Shown here in pieces: positions 1 to 7,984 of a stretch of DNA of 31,180 nt; positions within the stretch are counted from its first letter, which is position 1; every line of letters starts with the position of its first letter. Made by a program: the position numbers and the translations under genes. The notes beneath the pieces were generated by a model that made no database searches, was not told where the DNA came from, and was given only the letters and a program-made list of their open reading frames with translations. The DNA lies in the IMG/VR virus record IMGVR_UViG_3300046481_000005, positions 1-31,180 of that record; one strand, given 5' to 3'. The stretch comes from a virus.

Positions 1-1026
1 AATCGTTACTCCCTTGATTGGCAGTACCTTTGGCTGGGAAATAAGTTAATGAATAAACGGCTCCAGGTCTGCATGACCTGTATGGACAAGCCGTCTGTCT
101 TCCTTCGCCCTGTCATTATCCCCGCTGACCCGCCTCCGATTTACCAGCCGCGCACCGAGACGTACGCGATTGACGAAGCGGGCGGCTACGCCACGCCTGT
201 CTTTATCGCCACCGTGGGGGTGGTAGTTCAGGTTCCGGTCCCCTCATGGGCGTCTGGATTTCTCACCGACTGCTACGGCTCCGGGGCCTCCGGCTCCGTT
301 CTGAACGGCTCCTACCCCAACATAGGCGGCGGCGGCACGGCGTTTTCCCGCACGCTAAGAATCCCGGTCACCGGCGGCTCGTTCATTTACGTCTTCGTCG
401 CGCCCGGTGGGACCGCTGGCGGGAACGGGGCGAACACCTGGGCTTCGTTAACCAACGCCGCGCCTACGAGCACAGCGAACGGATGCTCGGCCCAAGGCGG
501 CTTCGCGCCGGACCTGACGACGCTCCCAGGCCCAACCATAGGGCGCGGCGGTCAGGCGTCGGCGTGCATCGGCGACCTGACCTATTCAGGCGGTGACGGC
601 GGTCTGGCGGCCATCGGCCCAGGGAACACGGGCGGAACTGGCGGCGGCGGCGCGGCTGGGCCAGAAGGCCCCGGCTCGAATGCGTCTGACACGACGGCGA
701 CCAACAACGGATCGCATGGCGGCTCAAGCGACGGCGTGCGGGGACAGGGAACCGGCGGCCTGGGCAGCGCGGGGACGGCTGCTGTTATGGCCACCCTGGG
801 CGGCAGCGGCGAGAACGGCAAATCCGACTACGTTTACGCCATGGCTGGCGGCGCGGGCGGCGGCGCCGGCGCGGGCGGCGGCGGCCCTTCTTTGACGAAC
901 GCCGACCCGGGCGGCGCGGGGGGCGTGTATGGCGGCGGTGGAGGCGGCGGCGGTTATGGCGCCGCAGTTAACGGCCTCGGCGGTCCTGGCGGCCATGGTT
1001 TCTGCGTTATCAGGTGGCTCCAATGA
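1..1026 (+). CDS. Glycine-rich tail-fibre-like protein A (5' partial)
   Basis: The frame is open from base 1, so the gene begins left of the window; the first ATG inside it, at 49, is probably internal. The visible 341 codons start with the second half of a zinc-ribbon module: VCMTC near residue 23, followed by a Pro-rich stretch ending TYAIDE. The downstream neighbour has the same layout with a complete CxxC...CxxC, so the missing first CxxC should lie just outside the window. The rest is almost entirely Gly/Ala/Ser repeats ending in a GGYGAAVNG-like motif and a short beta-like tail. Glycine-rich domains of this kind occur in phage tail fibres and receptor-binding proteins. The role is inferred from composition and position; adhesion or tail-tip structure is likely, the exact function unknown. 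Confidence 0.7.
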   Translation, partial: NRYSLDWQYLWLGNKLMNKRLQVCMTCMDKPSVFLRPVIIPADPPPIYQPRTETYAIDEAGGYATPVFIATVGVVVQVPVPSWASGFLTDCYGSGASGSVLNGSYPNIGGGGTAFSRTLRIPVTGGSFIYVFVAPGGTAGGNGANTWASLTNAAPTSTANGCSAQGGFAPDLTTLPGPTIGRGGQASACIGDLTYSGGDGGLAAIGPGNTGGTGGGGAAGPEGPGSNASDTTATNNGSHGGSSDGVRGQGTGGLGSAGTAAVMATLGGSGENGKSDYVYAMAGGAGGGAGAGGGGPSLTNADPGGAGGVYGGGGGGGGYGAAVNGLGGPGGHGFCVIRWLQ

Positions 1027-2645
1027 CGCGGCGGTTTTTCTCCCGCGCTACCGAGAACCCGATGAACCCCGAGGCGCGGGGCGTCTGCGATCGATGTGGC
1101 ATGGTCTTCGACCACAACGCCCTCCGGCCCCAAACGCGCCAAGGGCCAGGAAGCCTGATTCCGTCGAAGTTGATGGTCTGCAATGCGTGTTTCGATCTCC
1201 CTATGCCGTGGATGCGAACGTTCTGGCTTCCGCAGGACCCGCCGAACATCGCATTCCCATCTCCTGAATTTTACGCGATCGATGAGCGCACCGACTGGAA
1301 TCTGTTTCCGGTTCCAGGGACGCCCGGCTTCTTTTACGGCACGGCTCATATGACCGTGTCCGTCACGGTGGAGAAGATGCTGGCGGCGAATTTCGCCGCC
1401 GTCGCCTCGGCGTCTGCGACGTTGCAGGCGGCGTATGTCGTCGCCGCGCCTTTCGTCGCGACAGCGTCTCTTTCAGCAAATATCGCGGTCAATTTCGGCC
1501 TTATCGCCCCTATGGCCGCCGTTGGCGTTATGTCCGTCGCGGTCTCCATCCCAATGTCAGTCACCGCCTCGATGACGGCGACCGGCGCGATGACCTGCGC
1601 GGTCACGAATACAATGCCGCTCGCCGTCTCGATGACGGCGACGGGGGCGATGACGGCGGCGGTCTACAACTCCGTCAACGTAGCGGTCTCCATGACCGCG
1701 ACCGGCGTGATGACCTGCGGCGTCGTGCGCGCGGTTACGACGATTTTGAACGCCGGGACCACGACGTGGCCTGTCCCAACTGGCGTAACGGCGGTGCGGG
1801 CGCGCGCAGTCGGCTCGGGCGCGGCTGGCCTCACGCCCACCACAACGCTTTATGGTCCTGGCGGCGGCGGCGCAGGGTATTCTGATACAACGGCGGTGAC
1901 CACGACGCCGGGGGCTACCACCTGGTGTTCGATCGGCCCGAGCGCGGCGGCCAACGGCGCGGGCGCGGGTACGTGGTGGAGCGTCGCCTCAAACGCGGCC
2001 CCGGCGGTTGTTGCAAACGGCGTGCTCGCCAAGGGCGGCGCGGCGGGTAATTCGGGAATAGGCGCGGGCGGCGTCGGCGGAGCGGCGGCGAGCGGCGTCG
2101 GCAATGTCAAGAACAGCGGCGGCAATGGCGGGACGGCGAACCCTGTTGGGGTTGCTGGCGGCGGAGGGGGCGGCGGCTCGGGCGGCCCTAACGGCAACGG
2201 CGGAAACGGCGGCTCGGTCCCGTCCACCAGCGCTGGCGGAGGGGGTGGCGGAGGCGCGGATGGCGGCGCGACGGCGGCCAATGTGGCGGCGGCCTCCAAC
2301 TCCGGGACAGCAGGCGGCAATGGGTTTGGCGGGACGGGCGGCGGTGTAGCCAATGGCGGCGCAGGCTCGTCAGGCGGCGGCGGGGGCGGCGGTAATGGCA
2401 GCACTACGGGAACCGGCGTCACTGGCGGCGCGGGCGGCTCAAGCCTTGCGCTCACCACGTCTATCGGGCTTGGCGGCGGAGGCGGCGGCGGAGGCGGCAT
2501 AACTAATCAGGTCGGAACCGGCGGAGCTGGCGGAGCCGGGGCCAATTACGGCGGCGGTGGTGGCGGCGGCGGTTACGGTGCGACATTGAATGGCGCTGGC
2601 GGGGCCAGCGGGGCGGGCGTGCTCGTCCTAACGTACTTTGCATAG
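1023..2645 (+). CDS. Glycine-rich tail-fibre-like protein B
   Basis: A 540-residue protein, paralogous to the gene before it. ATG 1023 overlaps the upstream stop as ATGA and has AGGTGG about 8 bases before it; a GTG at 1014 and an ATG at 1062 are alternatives. Domains in order: a zinc ribbon (CDRC at 22-25, CNAC at 53-56) followed by a Pro-rich segment ending FYAIDE; an Ala/Val/Thr beta-rich region carrying three 20-residue repeats with SMTATG cores; and a C-terminal half of about 300 residues dominated by Gly with runs of GGGG, closing with GGYGATLNG and a hydrophobic tail. This looks like a fibre: metal-stabilised head, repeated stalk, glycine-rich tip. Tail-fibre or receptor-binding function is an inference from architecture and virion-module context. 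Confidence 0.7.
   Translation: MTRRFFSRATENPMNPEARGVCDRCGMVFDHNALRPQTRQGPGSLIPSKLMVCNACFDLPMPWMRTFWLPQDPPNIAFPSPEFYAIDERTDWNLFPVPGTPGFFYGTAHMTVSVTVEKMLAANFAAVASASATLQAAYVVAAPFVATASLSANIAVNFGLIAPMAAVGVMSVAVSIPMSVTASMTATGAMTCAVTNTMPLAVSMTATGAMTAAVYNSVNVAVSMTATGVMTCGVVRAVTTILNAGTTTWPVPTGVTAVRARAVGSGAAGLTPTTTLYGPGGGGAGYSDTTAVTTTPGATTWCSIGPSAAANGAGAGTWWSVASNAAPAVVANGVLAKGGAAGNSGIGAGGVGGAAASGVGNVKNSGGNGGTANPVGVAGGGGGGGSGGPNGNGGNGGSVPSTSAGGGGGGGADGGATAANVAAASNSGTAGGNGFGGTGGGVANGGAGSSGGGGGGGNGSTTGTGVTGGAGGSSLALTTSIGLGGGGGGGGGITNQVGTGGAGGAGANYGGGGGGGGYGATLNGAGGASGAGVLVLTYFA
1569..1748 (+). repeat. Three 60-bp tandem coding repeats
   Basis: Units begin at 1569, 1629 and 1689, each opening TC(G/C)ATGACNGCGAC and encoding SMTATG(A/V)MT plus a variable stretch. 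The period is exactly 20 codons, so copy number can change without a frameshift. This fits a repeated beta segment in the stalk of the glycine-rich tail protein. Confidence 0.75.
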
Positions 2646-2654
2646 GAGCTTGAA

Positions 2655-3050
2655 ATGGCAGTATTCACAGCGACAGTTTCGAGCACCATGCTCAACTGGT
2701 TTACCGGCAACGCAACCCCTGCGGCGGTTGCGACCCGATATGTTTCAGTCTGGAACGGCGATCCTCAGGGGGCGGGAACGGAGGTCATCTCGACTTTGAC
2801 CGGGTCCGCTAACCGCATCGCCATGACTGCGGCGGTTCCGTCGACGGCGACCAATACAGTCGCCAGCAATGCTGATATCGTCTTTACGACGGCGGCTGTC
2901 GGCTCTGCGACCGTGTCATATGTGGCCGTCCACTCGGCGATCACGGCCGGGGCGATTTATGCGTCTGCGCCGGTCAGCACTCCGAAGACGCCAGCGATCG
3001 GTGATGGGCTCCGGATTCTATCAGGAAACCTGTCGTTCACTATAAACTGA
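2655..3050 (+). CDS. gp80-like minor tail/fibre protein
   Basis: A 131-residue protein with a strong AGGAG ribosome site about 6 bases before the ATG. The N-terminus (LNWFTGN near 14-20) followed by VSVWNGDPQGAGTEV and then alternating beta strands resembles the phage tail protein family containing gp80, whose members share an opening of the form 'polar strand, P-A-x-Y/V-V-x-V/L-x-x-x-D-P, G-T-E-V'. It sits between the glycine-rich fibre genes and the adaptor gene, consistent with a small virion-surface or tail protein. No catalytic motif is seen. The family call rests on remembered motif resemblance. Confidence 0.6.
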   Translation: MAVFTATVSSTMLNWFTGNATPAAVATRYVSVWNGDPQGAGTEVISTLTGSANRIAMTAAVPSTATNTVASNADIVFTTAAVGSATVSYVAVHSAITAGAIYASAPVSTPKTPAIGDGLRILSGNLSFTIN

Positions 3051-3058
3051 GGGTTATT

Positions 3059-3265
3059 ATGGTTTGGCATGATCTTGAAGCGCATTTCGAGATAACGGCG
3101 GAAATGCTCGCCGGTAAACCACATGGGCTCCCATCCGGTTTCATGTGGTATATTCAATTTGATACGTGCTCGATCACGCCGTGGAACGGAATCATGGTCA
3201 AACCCACTGCTGTTAAGTTCAATAGCGGTGAATTTGACAAAAACCCCCTCAGGGGGTCTAAATAA
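3059..3265 (+). CDS. Small hypothetical protein (68 aa)
   Basis: Starts 8 bases after the previous stop, with GAGGGTT upstream as a weak ribosome site. The product is 68 residues with several aromatic residues (WYIQF, ITPWNG) and no recognisable domain, signal peptide or membrane span. Its last codons (K-N-P-L-R-G-S-K) are written inside a GC-rich hairpin at 3243-3257. Position between tail genes suggests a minor virion or assembly role, but nothing in the sequence proves it. A longer reading in another frame (3123-3335) lacks a ribosome site and collides with the next gene. Confidence 0.55.
   Translation: MVWHDLEAHFEITAEMLAGKPHGLPSGFMWYIQFDTCSITPWNGIMVKPTAVKFNSGEFDKNPLRGSK
3239..3258 (-). 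terminator. CCCCC-TCA-GGGGG hairpin, U-tract on minus strand
   Basis: Stem CCCCC (3244-3248), loop TCA, GGGGG (3252-3256), flanked by A and T that extend the stem. On the minus strand the hairpin is followed by TTTTT, the form of an intrinsic terminator, so it would stop antisense transcription. On the plus strand the following bases are CTAAATAAAG, so sense read-through is expected. It overlaps the end of the 68-aa gene. Confidence 0.4.
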
Positions 3266-3280
3266 AGAGGGGTCTGGTTC

Positions 3281-3991
3281 GTGTCTTATACATATTCAAC
3301 GTTTATCACGGCGCTGGCTCAAGAAATTGCCATAACGTCAACGAATAACGACCTGACAATCATGTTCCCGACGTTTATCCAGAACGCCGAGTTACGGATT
3401 TACCGAGACCTTGACCTTCTCTCGACTGTTTTTCGTGATACAGCGGGCGTTTTAGCCTCAAATACTCGCTCGTACACTCTCCCTTCGACATTCGGGCAGT
3501 TCGTCGTGGTCGAAGGGGTCAACTTCCTGTCAGGCGGGGTGCGTTTAAACGCTCTCACCCCTGTATCGCGAGAGTTCATAGATTCCATGTACCCGTCCGG
3601 CTCCGCGCCGCTCGCCACGTCCACCCCACGCATTTTCGCCCGCGACAGCGACCAGACGCTTATCGTTGGACCTCCCGTGGGCGCGAGCGTCGTGACGCCG
3701 AACCTTGAAATCGTGGGGACCGTGCGCCCGGCGGCGCTCAGCGCGTCCAACACCACCACGTTCATATCCACCAACCTCCCCGACCTGATGCTGTACGCCT
3801 CCATGGTCGAAGCGACGGGGTGGATGAAGAACTATGGCGCGCAGGCTGACGACCCGAAGATGGGTTTAAGCTGGGAGGCGCGGTATCAGGGAGCCCTCGG
3901 CCCGACCATCACCGAGGAGTGCCGCAAAAAGTTCCAATCCGGCTCTTGGACCGCCAAAAGTCGCGCGCTGAGCCAGCCAGAGAGGATCTAA
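3281..3991 (+). CDS. Head-tail adaptor protein (SU10/P22 adaptor-like)
   Basis: A 236-residue protein starting at GTG with AGAGGGG about 8 bases upstream. The N-terminus, YSTFITALAQE...FIQNAELRIYRDLDL near 5-45, and the middle pattern SYTLPSTFGQFVVVE, TPVSREFIDSMYP, are typical of the adaptor proteins that sit under the portal ring in podoviruses of the SU10/P22 type. The C-terminal part contains the usual LPDLMLYASMVEATGWMKNYGAQ helix and a Lys/Ser-rich tail. The following gene is the nozzle candidate, which is the expected partner and order. Assignment is by remembered family pattern plus synteny; a role in closing the packaged head and joining it to the tail follows from the family. Confidence 0.7.
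   Translation: MSYTYSTFITALAQEIAITSTNNDLTIMFPTFIQNAELRIYRDLDLLSTVFRDTAGVLASNTRSYTLPSTFGQFVVVEGVNFLSGGVRLNALTPVSREFIDSMYPSGSAPLATSTPRIFARDSDQTLIVGPPVGASVVTPNLEIVGTVRPAALSASNTTTFISTNLPDLMLYASMVEATGWMKNYGAQADDPKMGLSWEARYQGALGPTITEECRKKFQSGSWTAKSRALSQPERI
3543..3550. repeat. GTTTAAAC palindrome, copy 1
   Basis: Lies inside the adaptor gene as CGT-TTA-AAC (Arg-Leu-Asn). The flanks extend it to the 12-bp palindrome GCGTTTAAACGC. One of eight copies in the window. Confidence 0.6.
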
Positions 3992-3994
3992 CCC

Positions 3995-6058
3995 ATGGGC
4001 AGATCAACCGTCACCCTCCGCCCTGGCCTGAACGTCGAGATCACGCCGACCCAGAACCAGGGCGGCTACTCCGCGACCCAGCTTGGCCGATTCAAAGCGG
4101 GGATGTTTCAGAAAATAGGAGGGTGGGTCAGGTTCTTCCCAACGAAGGTCGACGGCGTGCCGAAGGCGGCGCACACCTGGAAGGACCTGAGCAACGTGAA
4201 CCATTTCGCGATGGGCACGATGACCGACCTTGACGTCATCACCAGCGGTTCTTATCAGGACGTAGGCCCGCAGGTCCTCACGACGAACCCGGCTATCAAT
4301 CTCGCGACCACGATCAACTCGAATATCGTCACCGTTGTTGACACTGCGGTCAGCAACATCACCAATTACGACGCCGTTTTCTTCAATACGCCCGTATCTA
4401 TCGGCGGGGTCATTCTATCTGGGTTATATCAGGTCACCGCCAATATCACCCCGACGTCATATCAGTTCGTGGCCCAGTCCTACGCGACGGCGACTGTCGT
4501 GGCTCCAGGCGGCGTAATCCCCACATTCACGACCGTGAGCGGGTCTGCCAACGTCACCGTGACGTTCACCGGTCACGGTCTGTCCGCCGGGCTTGATATC
4601 GTTTTCCCCATCGCGACGACGCTCAACGGCGTCACGATCAGCGGCCGGTACATCGTTCAGAGCGTCACAGACGCCAACAATTTCGTTATCACCGTGGCCA
4701 ACGCGGCCAGCGCCAGCACCGTGTCCCCGGTCCCCATGAACGGGGGCCTCGCCCAATACCTCTATTACCTCGCGATCGGTCCCCAAGCCCTGGCGGGCGC
4801 GTATGGCGCCGGAGCGTACGGCGCGGGTCCGTACGGCATCGGGACGCCGATCACCGGCCAGACCGGAACCGATATCGCCGCAACGGACTGGAGCCTGGAC
4901 AACTGGGGCGAGCTGTTGCTCGCCACTCCCGAGAATGGTCCGCTATTTTACTGGGGGCCGAGTTCCGGCTTCAAGAACTGTCAGATCGTATCTCAGGCTC
5001 CGGCGTTCAGCACCGGCATGTTCGTGTCCACGAACCAGCAATTCGTCATCGCCTACGGCTCAACTCAAAGCGCCGGCATAGGCGTTTACCAGGACCCGTT
5101 GCTTGTGAAATGGTGTGACGCCAACAACTTTTTCAACTGGACCTTGAGCCCCATTTCTCAAGCCGGTAGCTGGCGGCTGTCGTCCGGGTCCAAGATCATG
5201 GGCGGCGCGTCGACGCAGCTCAGGAACCTGATATGGACCGACAAGGATTTGTGGGTCAGCTCGTACATCGGCTCGACCCTGGTGTTCAATATGGTCAAGA
5301 CCGCCGAGGGCGCGGGGCTGATCGCCAAGCACGCGTGGGGGAAGCTGAGCGACACCGTCTATTGGATGGGCAAGAAAAACATCTGGGCGTACGACAACAG
5401 CGGACCCCGGATTATCCCCTGCCCTGTCTGGGACGCCATTTTTCAGGATATGGACCTCAACAACGTTTCGAAATGCCACGTTGGCGTCAATAAAGCGTTT
5501 AGCGAGATTATGTTTTTCTGGCCGTCGCAGTCCGGCGGCCTCGGCTATTGTGACTCGATGGCCAAGTTCAATATCGAGGAAGGGTCTTGGGACCTCAGCC
5601 TTCTTTCAAGAAACGTATGGAAAGACGCCGACACATTCGATTACCCTATCGCCGCGACAAATGATGGCTTCCTGTACTACCAAGAAAACGGCTATGACGC
5701 TGACGGGAACGTTTTAAGCCCTTCTTTTGAAACAGGGTATTTTTACGTCGCCGATGGCGAGCAGGAAGTTTTCGTGGATCGGGTCTATCCTGACTTCAAG
5801 TGGGGTGAGAGAAATGGGACTCAGAACGCGAACCTTCTTGTGACGTTCAAGACGATTTACGAGCAAGGACAGACAACTCCAGATGTGTTTGGGCCGTTTC
5901 TGGTGAACCAGAATACAAAATGGATCGAGCCGAGATTCCGCGCGCGTCAGGTCTCCATCCATATCGAAAGTCAGGATGCGGGTTCCTTTTGGAGACTGGG
6001 CGCGGTGCGGTTCCGGTGGAGCGCAGATGGGATAAGCGGTGGCAGAAACAGCGCCTGA
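3995..6058 (+). CDS. Large tail nozzle/tube protein
   Basis: A 687-residue protein; ATG follows AGAGGATC and lies 3 bases after the adaptor stop. The N-terminal segment (LRPGLNVEITPTQNQGGYS, GRFKAGMFQKIGGW, near 8-50) and the Gly-Tyr block AYGAGAYGAGPYGIGT near 270-285 are recurrent in large structural proteins next to adaptors in alphaproteobacterial podoviruses. The second half has many W-D/L-W-x-SSY and YWMGKKN-like strands, suggesting a beta-propeller. By analogy with P22 gp10 and T7 tail nozzle it would form the tube below the adaptor through which DNA leaves. No enzymatic motif is visible. The structural role is well supported by order and size, the precise fold is inferred. Confidence 0.65.
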   Translation: MGRSTVTLRPGLNVEITPTQNQGGYSATQLGRFKAGMFQKIGGWVRFFPTKVDGVPKAAHTWKDLSNVNHFAMGTMTDLDVITSGSYQDVGPQVLTTNPAINLATTINSNIVTVVDTAVSNITNYDAVFFNTPVSIGGVILSGLYQVTANITPTSYQFVAQSYATATVVAPGGVIPTFTTVSGSANVTVTFTGHGLSAGLDIVFPIATTLNGVTISGRYIVQSVTDANNFVITVANAASASTVSPVPMNGGLAQYLYYLAIGPQALAGAYGAGAYGAGPYGIGTPITGQTGTDIAATDWSLDNWGELLLATPENGPLFYWGPSSGFKNCQIVSQAPAFSTGMFVSTNQQFVIAYGSTQSAGIGVYQDPLLVKWCDANNFFNWTLSPISQAGSWRLSSGSKIMGGASTQLRNLIWTDKDLWVSSYIGSTLVFNMVKTAEGAGLIAKHAWGKLSDTVYWMGKKNIWAYDNSGPRIIPCPVWDAIFQDMDLNNVSKCHVGVNKAFSEIMFFWPSQSGGLGYCDSMAKFNIEEGSWDLSLLSRNVWKDADTFDYPIAATNDGFLYYQENGYDADGNVLSPSFETGYFYVADGEQEVFVDRVYPDFKWGERNGTQNANLLVTFKTIYEQGQTTPDVFGPFLVNQNTKWIEPRFRARQVSIHIESQDAGSFWRLGAVRFRWSADGISGGRNSA

Positions 6059-6245
6059 ACCTAAAAAAGGGTTTAAACTCTATCATTGCCCGGATTGCGG
6101 CTATCAGACAGCGGCGTTAAAGGCGGGATGGGCGATGAACCCGACATGCCCGGACTGTAACCGGGGGTTACATTTTCTGACGTTTTGGGAAGATGAGCTT
6201 CCACTGGCGCAGGGACTCGTGGAACACCCCATAGAATTCGAGTGA
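6039..6245 (+). CDS. Small zinc-ribbon protein
   Basis: A 68-residue protein starting at GTG 6039, which overlaps the nozzle gene by 20 bases. Two CPxC knuckles, CPDCG near residue 17 and CPDCN near 37, form a compact zinc ribbon; the C-terminus is acidic and hydrophobic (WEDELPLAQGL). Such mini zinc-binding proteins are common in phages and may bind nucleic acid or another protein. No specific role can be assigned. The overlap with its neighbours on both sides suggests translation coupled to the structural operon. Confidence 0.65.
   Translation: MAETAPEPKKGFKLYHCPDCGYQTAALKAGWAMNPTCPDCNRGLHFLTFWEDELPLAQGLVEHPIEFE
6071..6078. repeat. GTTTAAAC palindrome, copy 2
   Basis: Lies in the zinc-ribbon gene as GGG-TTT-AAA-CTC (Gly-Phe-Lys-Leu), a different reading frame from copy 1. 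The flanks do not extend the palindrome. Confidence 0.55.
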
Positions 6246-6247
6246 CC

Positions 6248-6628
6248 ATGGTCGACTTTGGACTGCAATCACAGTTTAAGCCAAGCGGTGGCGGCGACAT
6301 CGATATGCTGGCGCAGGCGAACGGCCTGAACGCCAACCTCGGCAAGATGATTTCCGTCTTGCAGAGCCGGTTCGCCCTCGGGGCGTTCACCGGCTCTTTC
6401 GTCATGCCCGCCGCCGCAACGTTCGTGATCGCCGACGCCAACGTCAAGGCGGGCTCGGTCATTGTCTTTGAGCCGACCAGCGGCGCGGCGGCGCAGCTCC
6501 AGGGCTCGACCAAGCAGCTTTATGTCTCGGCCCGGACAGTGGGGACGAACTTTACGGCCGCGACCGGCGACGGGACAGCGGCGTCTGGCGGCCAGACTTT
6601 CAACTATATCCTCTTGAACGTGGGGTGA
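6248..6628 (+). CDS. Small beta-rich virion protein
   Basis: About 126 residues. ATG 6248 is chosen; an in-frame GTG at 6242 overlaps the previous stop as GTGA and is also plausible. The N-terminus contains a helical segment with DIDMLAQANGLNAN, and the rest is a set of short beta strands with an LQGSTKQLYVSAR motif and a final FNYILLN strand. Similar small proteins occur between tail genes of alphaproteobacterial phages, where the helix could anchor to the virion and the beta domain could decorate it. Function not known; a minor virion component is the best inference from its neighbours. Confidence 0.55.
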   Translation: MVDFGLQSQFKPSGGGDIDMLAQANGLNANLGKMISVLQSRFALGAFTGSFVMPAAATFVIADANVKAGSVIVFEPTSGAAAQLQGSTKQLYVSARTVGTNFTAATGDGTAASGGQTFNYILLNVG

Positions 6629-6632
6629 TGAC

Positions 6633-7505
6633 ATGCCGTTAGCGAAGGGCAAGAGCCAGAAGACAATTTCCCATAACATCGCTGAAATGGTCAACGCAGG
6701 AAACCCGCAAAAGCAGGCGGTCGCCGCCGCGCTCGACACCGCCCGCCGGTCAGCGCGCGCCAGCGGCGGCCTTATCAAGGCGGCCCCAGGTCAGCCCGCG
6801 TCTCCGGGTTTCTCGAAACGGACGCCCTCGCCGAATGATGACCAGTCGGGGACGCGGTCAGATAATCAGTTTTTCGCAAGCGGCGGCGCGTCCGAGAAAC
6901 CGGAAGTCGGCGGCGGCAAACCGCTTGAGTTCCCCGATATCCCCAAGATGACCCTGGCGAAGGGGCGCGGCGGCCCGACAGTGAATCCGCCCGCTATCGC
7001 CCACGTCCCATGGCGGGTCAAATCTCAGCCGACCAACGTCACCGGCCCTCTGATCGGGACGACGCCCGGGCGCGCCGATAAGCTGCCTATGTCCGTTCCC
7101 AACGGCTCCCACGTGCTGCCCGCCGACACGGTCGCGGCGCTCGGCGACGGCAACTCGATGGCTGGTCACCACGTCCTGAAGAATATGTTTCCCCACTCCG
7201 GCGGCTCATCTTCGGGAAGCCCATTTCCTGGCTCTTCCGATAAAATGGGACATCCCATGGGACGCCGGGGGGCGAAACCTAGCGCGTTCGGCAGGGGCGG
7301 CGCGTCCTTTGAATCGCTGGGGGGCCACCCGCATCAGGTCGACGTCAACGTGTCCCACGGCGAGTTTATCATTCACCCGCATGACGTCGCCCGCGTAGGC
7401 GGCGGTGATATCAAGAAAGGACACGCGGCCCTAGACAAGTTCATCCTTAAAGTACGAGATCACTATCAGAAGAAACTCAAGAGATTACCAGGACCCAGTA
7501 AATGA
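6633..7505 (+). CDS. Structural/scaffold-like protein with DUF6496-type N-terminus
   Basis: A 290-residue protein, 4 bases after its neighbour. The first 40 residues, MPLAKGKSQKTISHNI then GNPQKQAVAAALDTARR, match a short motif seen at the start of many small phage proteins (DUF6496-like). The middle is Gly/Pro/Ser-rich and probably disordered. Two related blocks follow: LPMSVPNGSHVLPADTVAALGDGNSMAGH near 150-180 and VDVNVSHGEFIIHPHDVARVGGGDIKKGH near 246-275, which look like duplicated 'G-x-H/Y-V-L/I-x-P' beta units. The C-terminus is basic (KKLKRLPGPSK). A virion or assembly role is inferred from context; no enzyme motif is seen. Confidence 0.55.
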   Translation: MPLAKGKSQKTISHNIAEMVNAGNPQKQAVAAALDTARRSARASGGLIKAAPGQPASPGFSKRTPSPNDDQSGTRSDNQFFASGGASEKPEVGGGKPLEFPDIPKMTLAKGRGGPTVNPPAIAHVPWRVKSQPTNVTGPLIGTTPGRADKLPMSVPNGSHVLPADTVAALGDGNSMAGHHVLKNMFPHSGGSSSGSPFPGSSDKMGHPMGRRGAKPSAFGRGGASFESLGGHPHQVDVNVSHGEFIIHPHDVARVGGGDIKKGHAALDKFILKVRDHYQKKLKRLPGPSK

Positions 7506-7984
7506 ACATAAGCAATGTCCAGCCATTGCCGTACGTCCGTCCAGGAGTTATGGGCGATTATAGCGACTTAATCGCGATGGGGCATGAGGTATTTCAAGAG
7601 AACGGCCTTATGGAACTCGATGAAAGCCTTATCCGAGAGGGGGCTTTAGCAGCAATCCGAGGTGAAGAATCCGTTATCGGCTGTATCGGACCTGTCGGCG
7701 CATTAGAGGCGGCGATTCACCTATCTATGCGCCGTTTCTGGTACACTAGTGACGCGCATCTTGAAGAACTCTGGGCTTTTGTCCGACCGCAGTTCAGACG
7801 GTCAAAAAATGCTCAGGCTCTTATTGAGTTCGCAAAAGCTTTAGCGGTAGAATTGAAACGGCCTCTGTTGATCGGGGTTCTATCGTCGCAAAAAACTGAA
7901 GCAAAAGTTAAGTTGTATCAGAGGAAGTTAGGAGCGCCTAAAGGCGCTTACTTCCTGTTTAACACGGAAACTGGAGTTGGATAA
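7502..7984 (+). CDS. GNAT-family N-acetyltransferase
   Basis: A 160-residue protein whose ATG overlaps the previous stop (ATGA). Length and layout fit a GNAT fold: an N-terminal strand and helix (DYSDLIAMGHEVFQENG), a central strand near 56-61 (SVIGCIG), an acetyl-CoA-loop-like segment near 97-108 (QFRRSKNAQALI, in the position of the usual R/Q-x-x-G-x-A/G) and a late region with VKLYQRKLGA, typical of the final GNAT helix. GNATs in phage structural modules are thought to acetylate virion or host proteins; the substrate here is unknown. By eye the gene is less GC-rich than its flanks and uses more A/T-ending codons, hinting at separate acquisition. It is embedded between two virion genes. Confidence 0.65.
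   Translation: MNISNVQPLPYVRPGVMGDYSDLIAMGHEVFQENGLMELDESLIREGALAAIRGEESVIGCIGPVGALEAAIHLSMRRFWYTSDAHLEELWAFVRPQFRRSKNAQALIEFAKALAVELKRPLLIGVLSSQKTEAKVKLYQRKLGAPKGAYFLFNTETGVG

Noticed and set aside
464-727. Minus-strand Arg/Pro-rich frames in the first kilobase
   Set aside because: Antisense shadows of the glycine-rich tail gene.
1850-2500. 216-residue proline-rich open frame on the minus strand
   Set aside because: It is the antisense shadow of the glycine codons (GGC/GGN read backwards as GCC/NCC); no ribosome site and no plausible fold.
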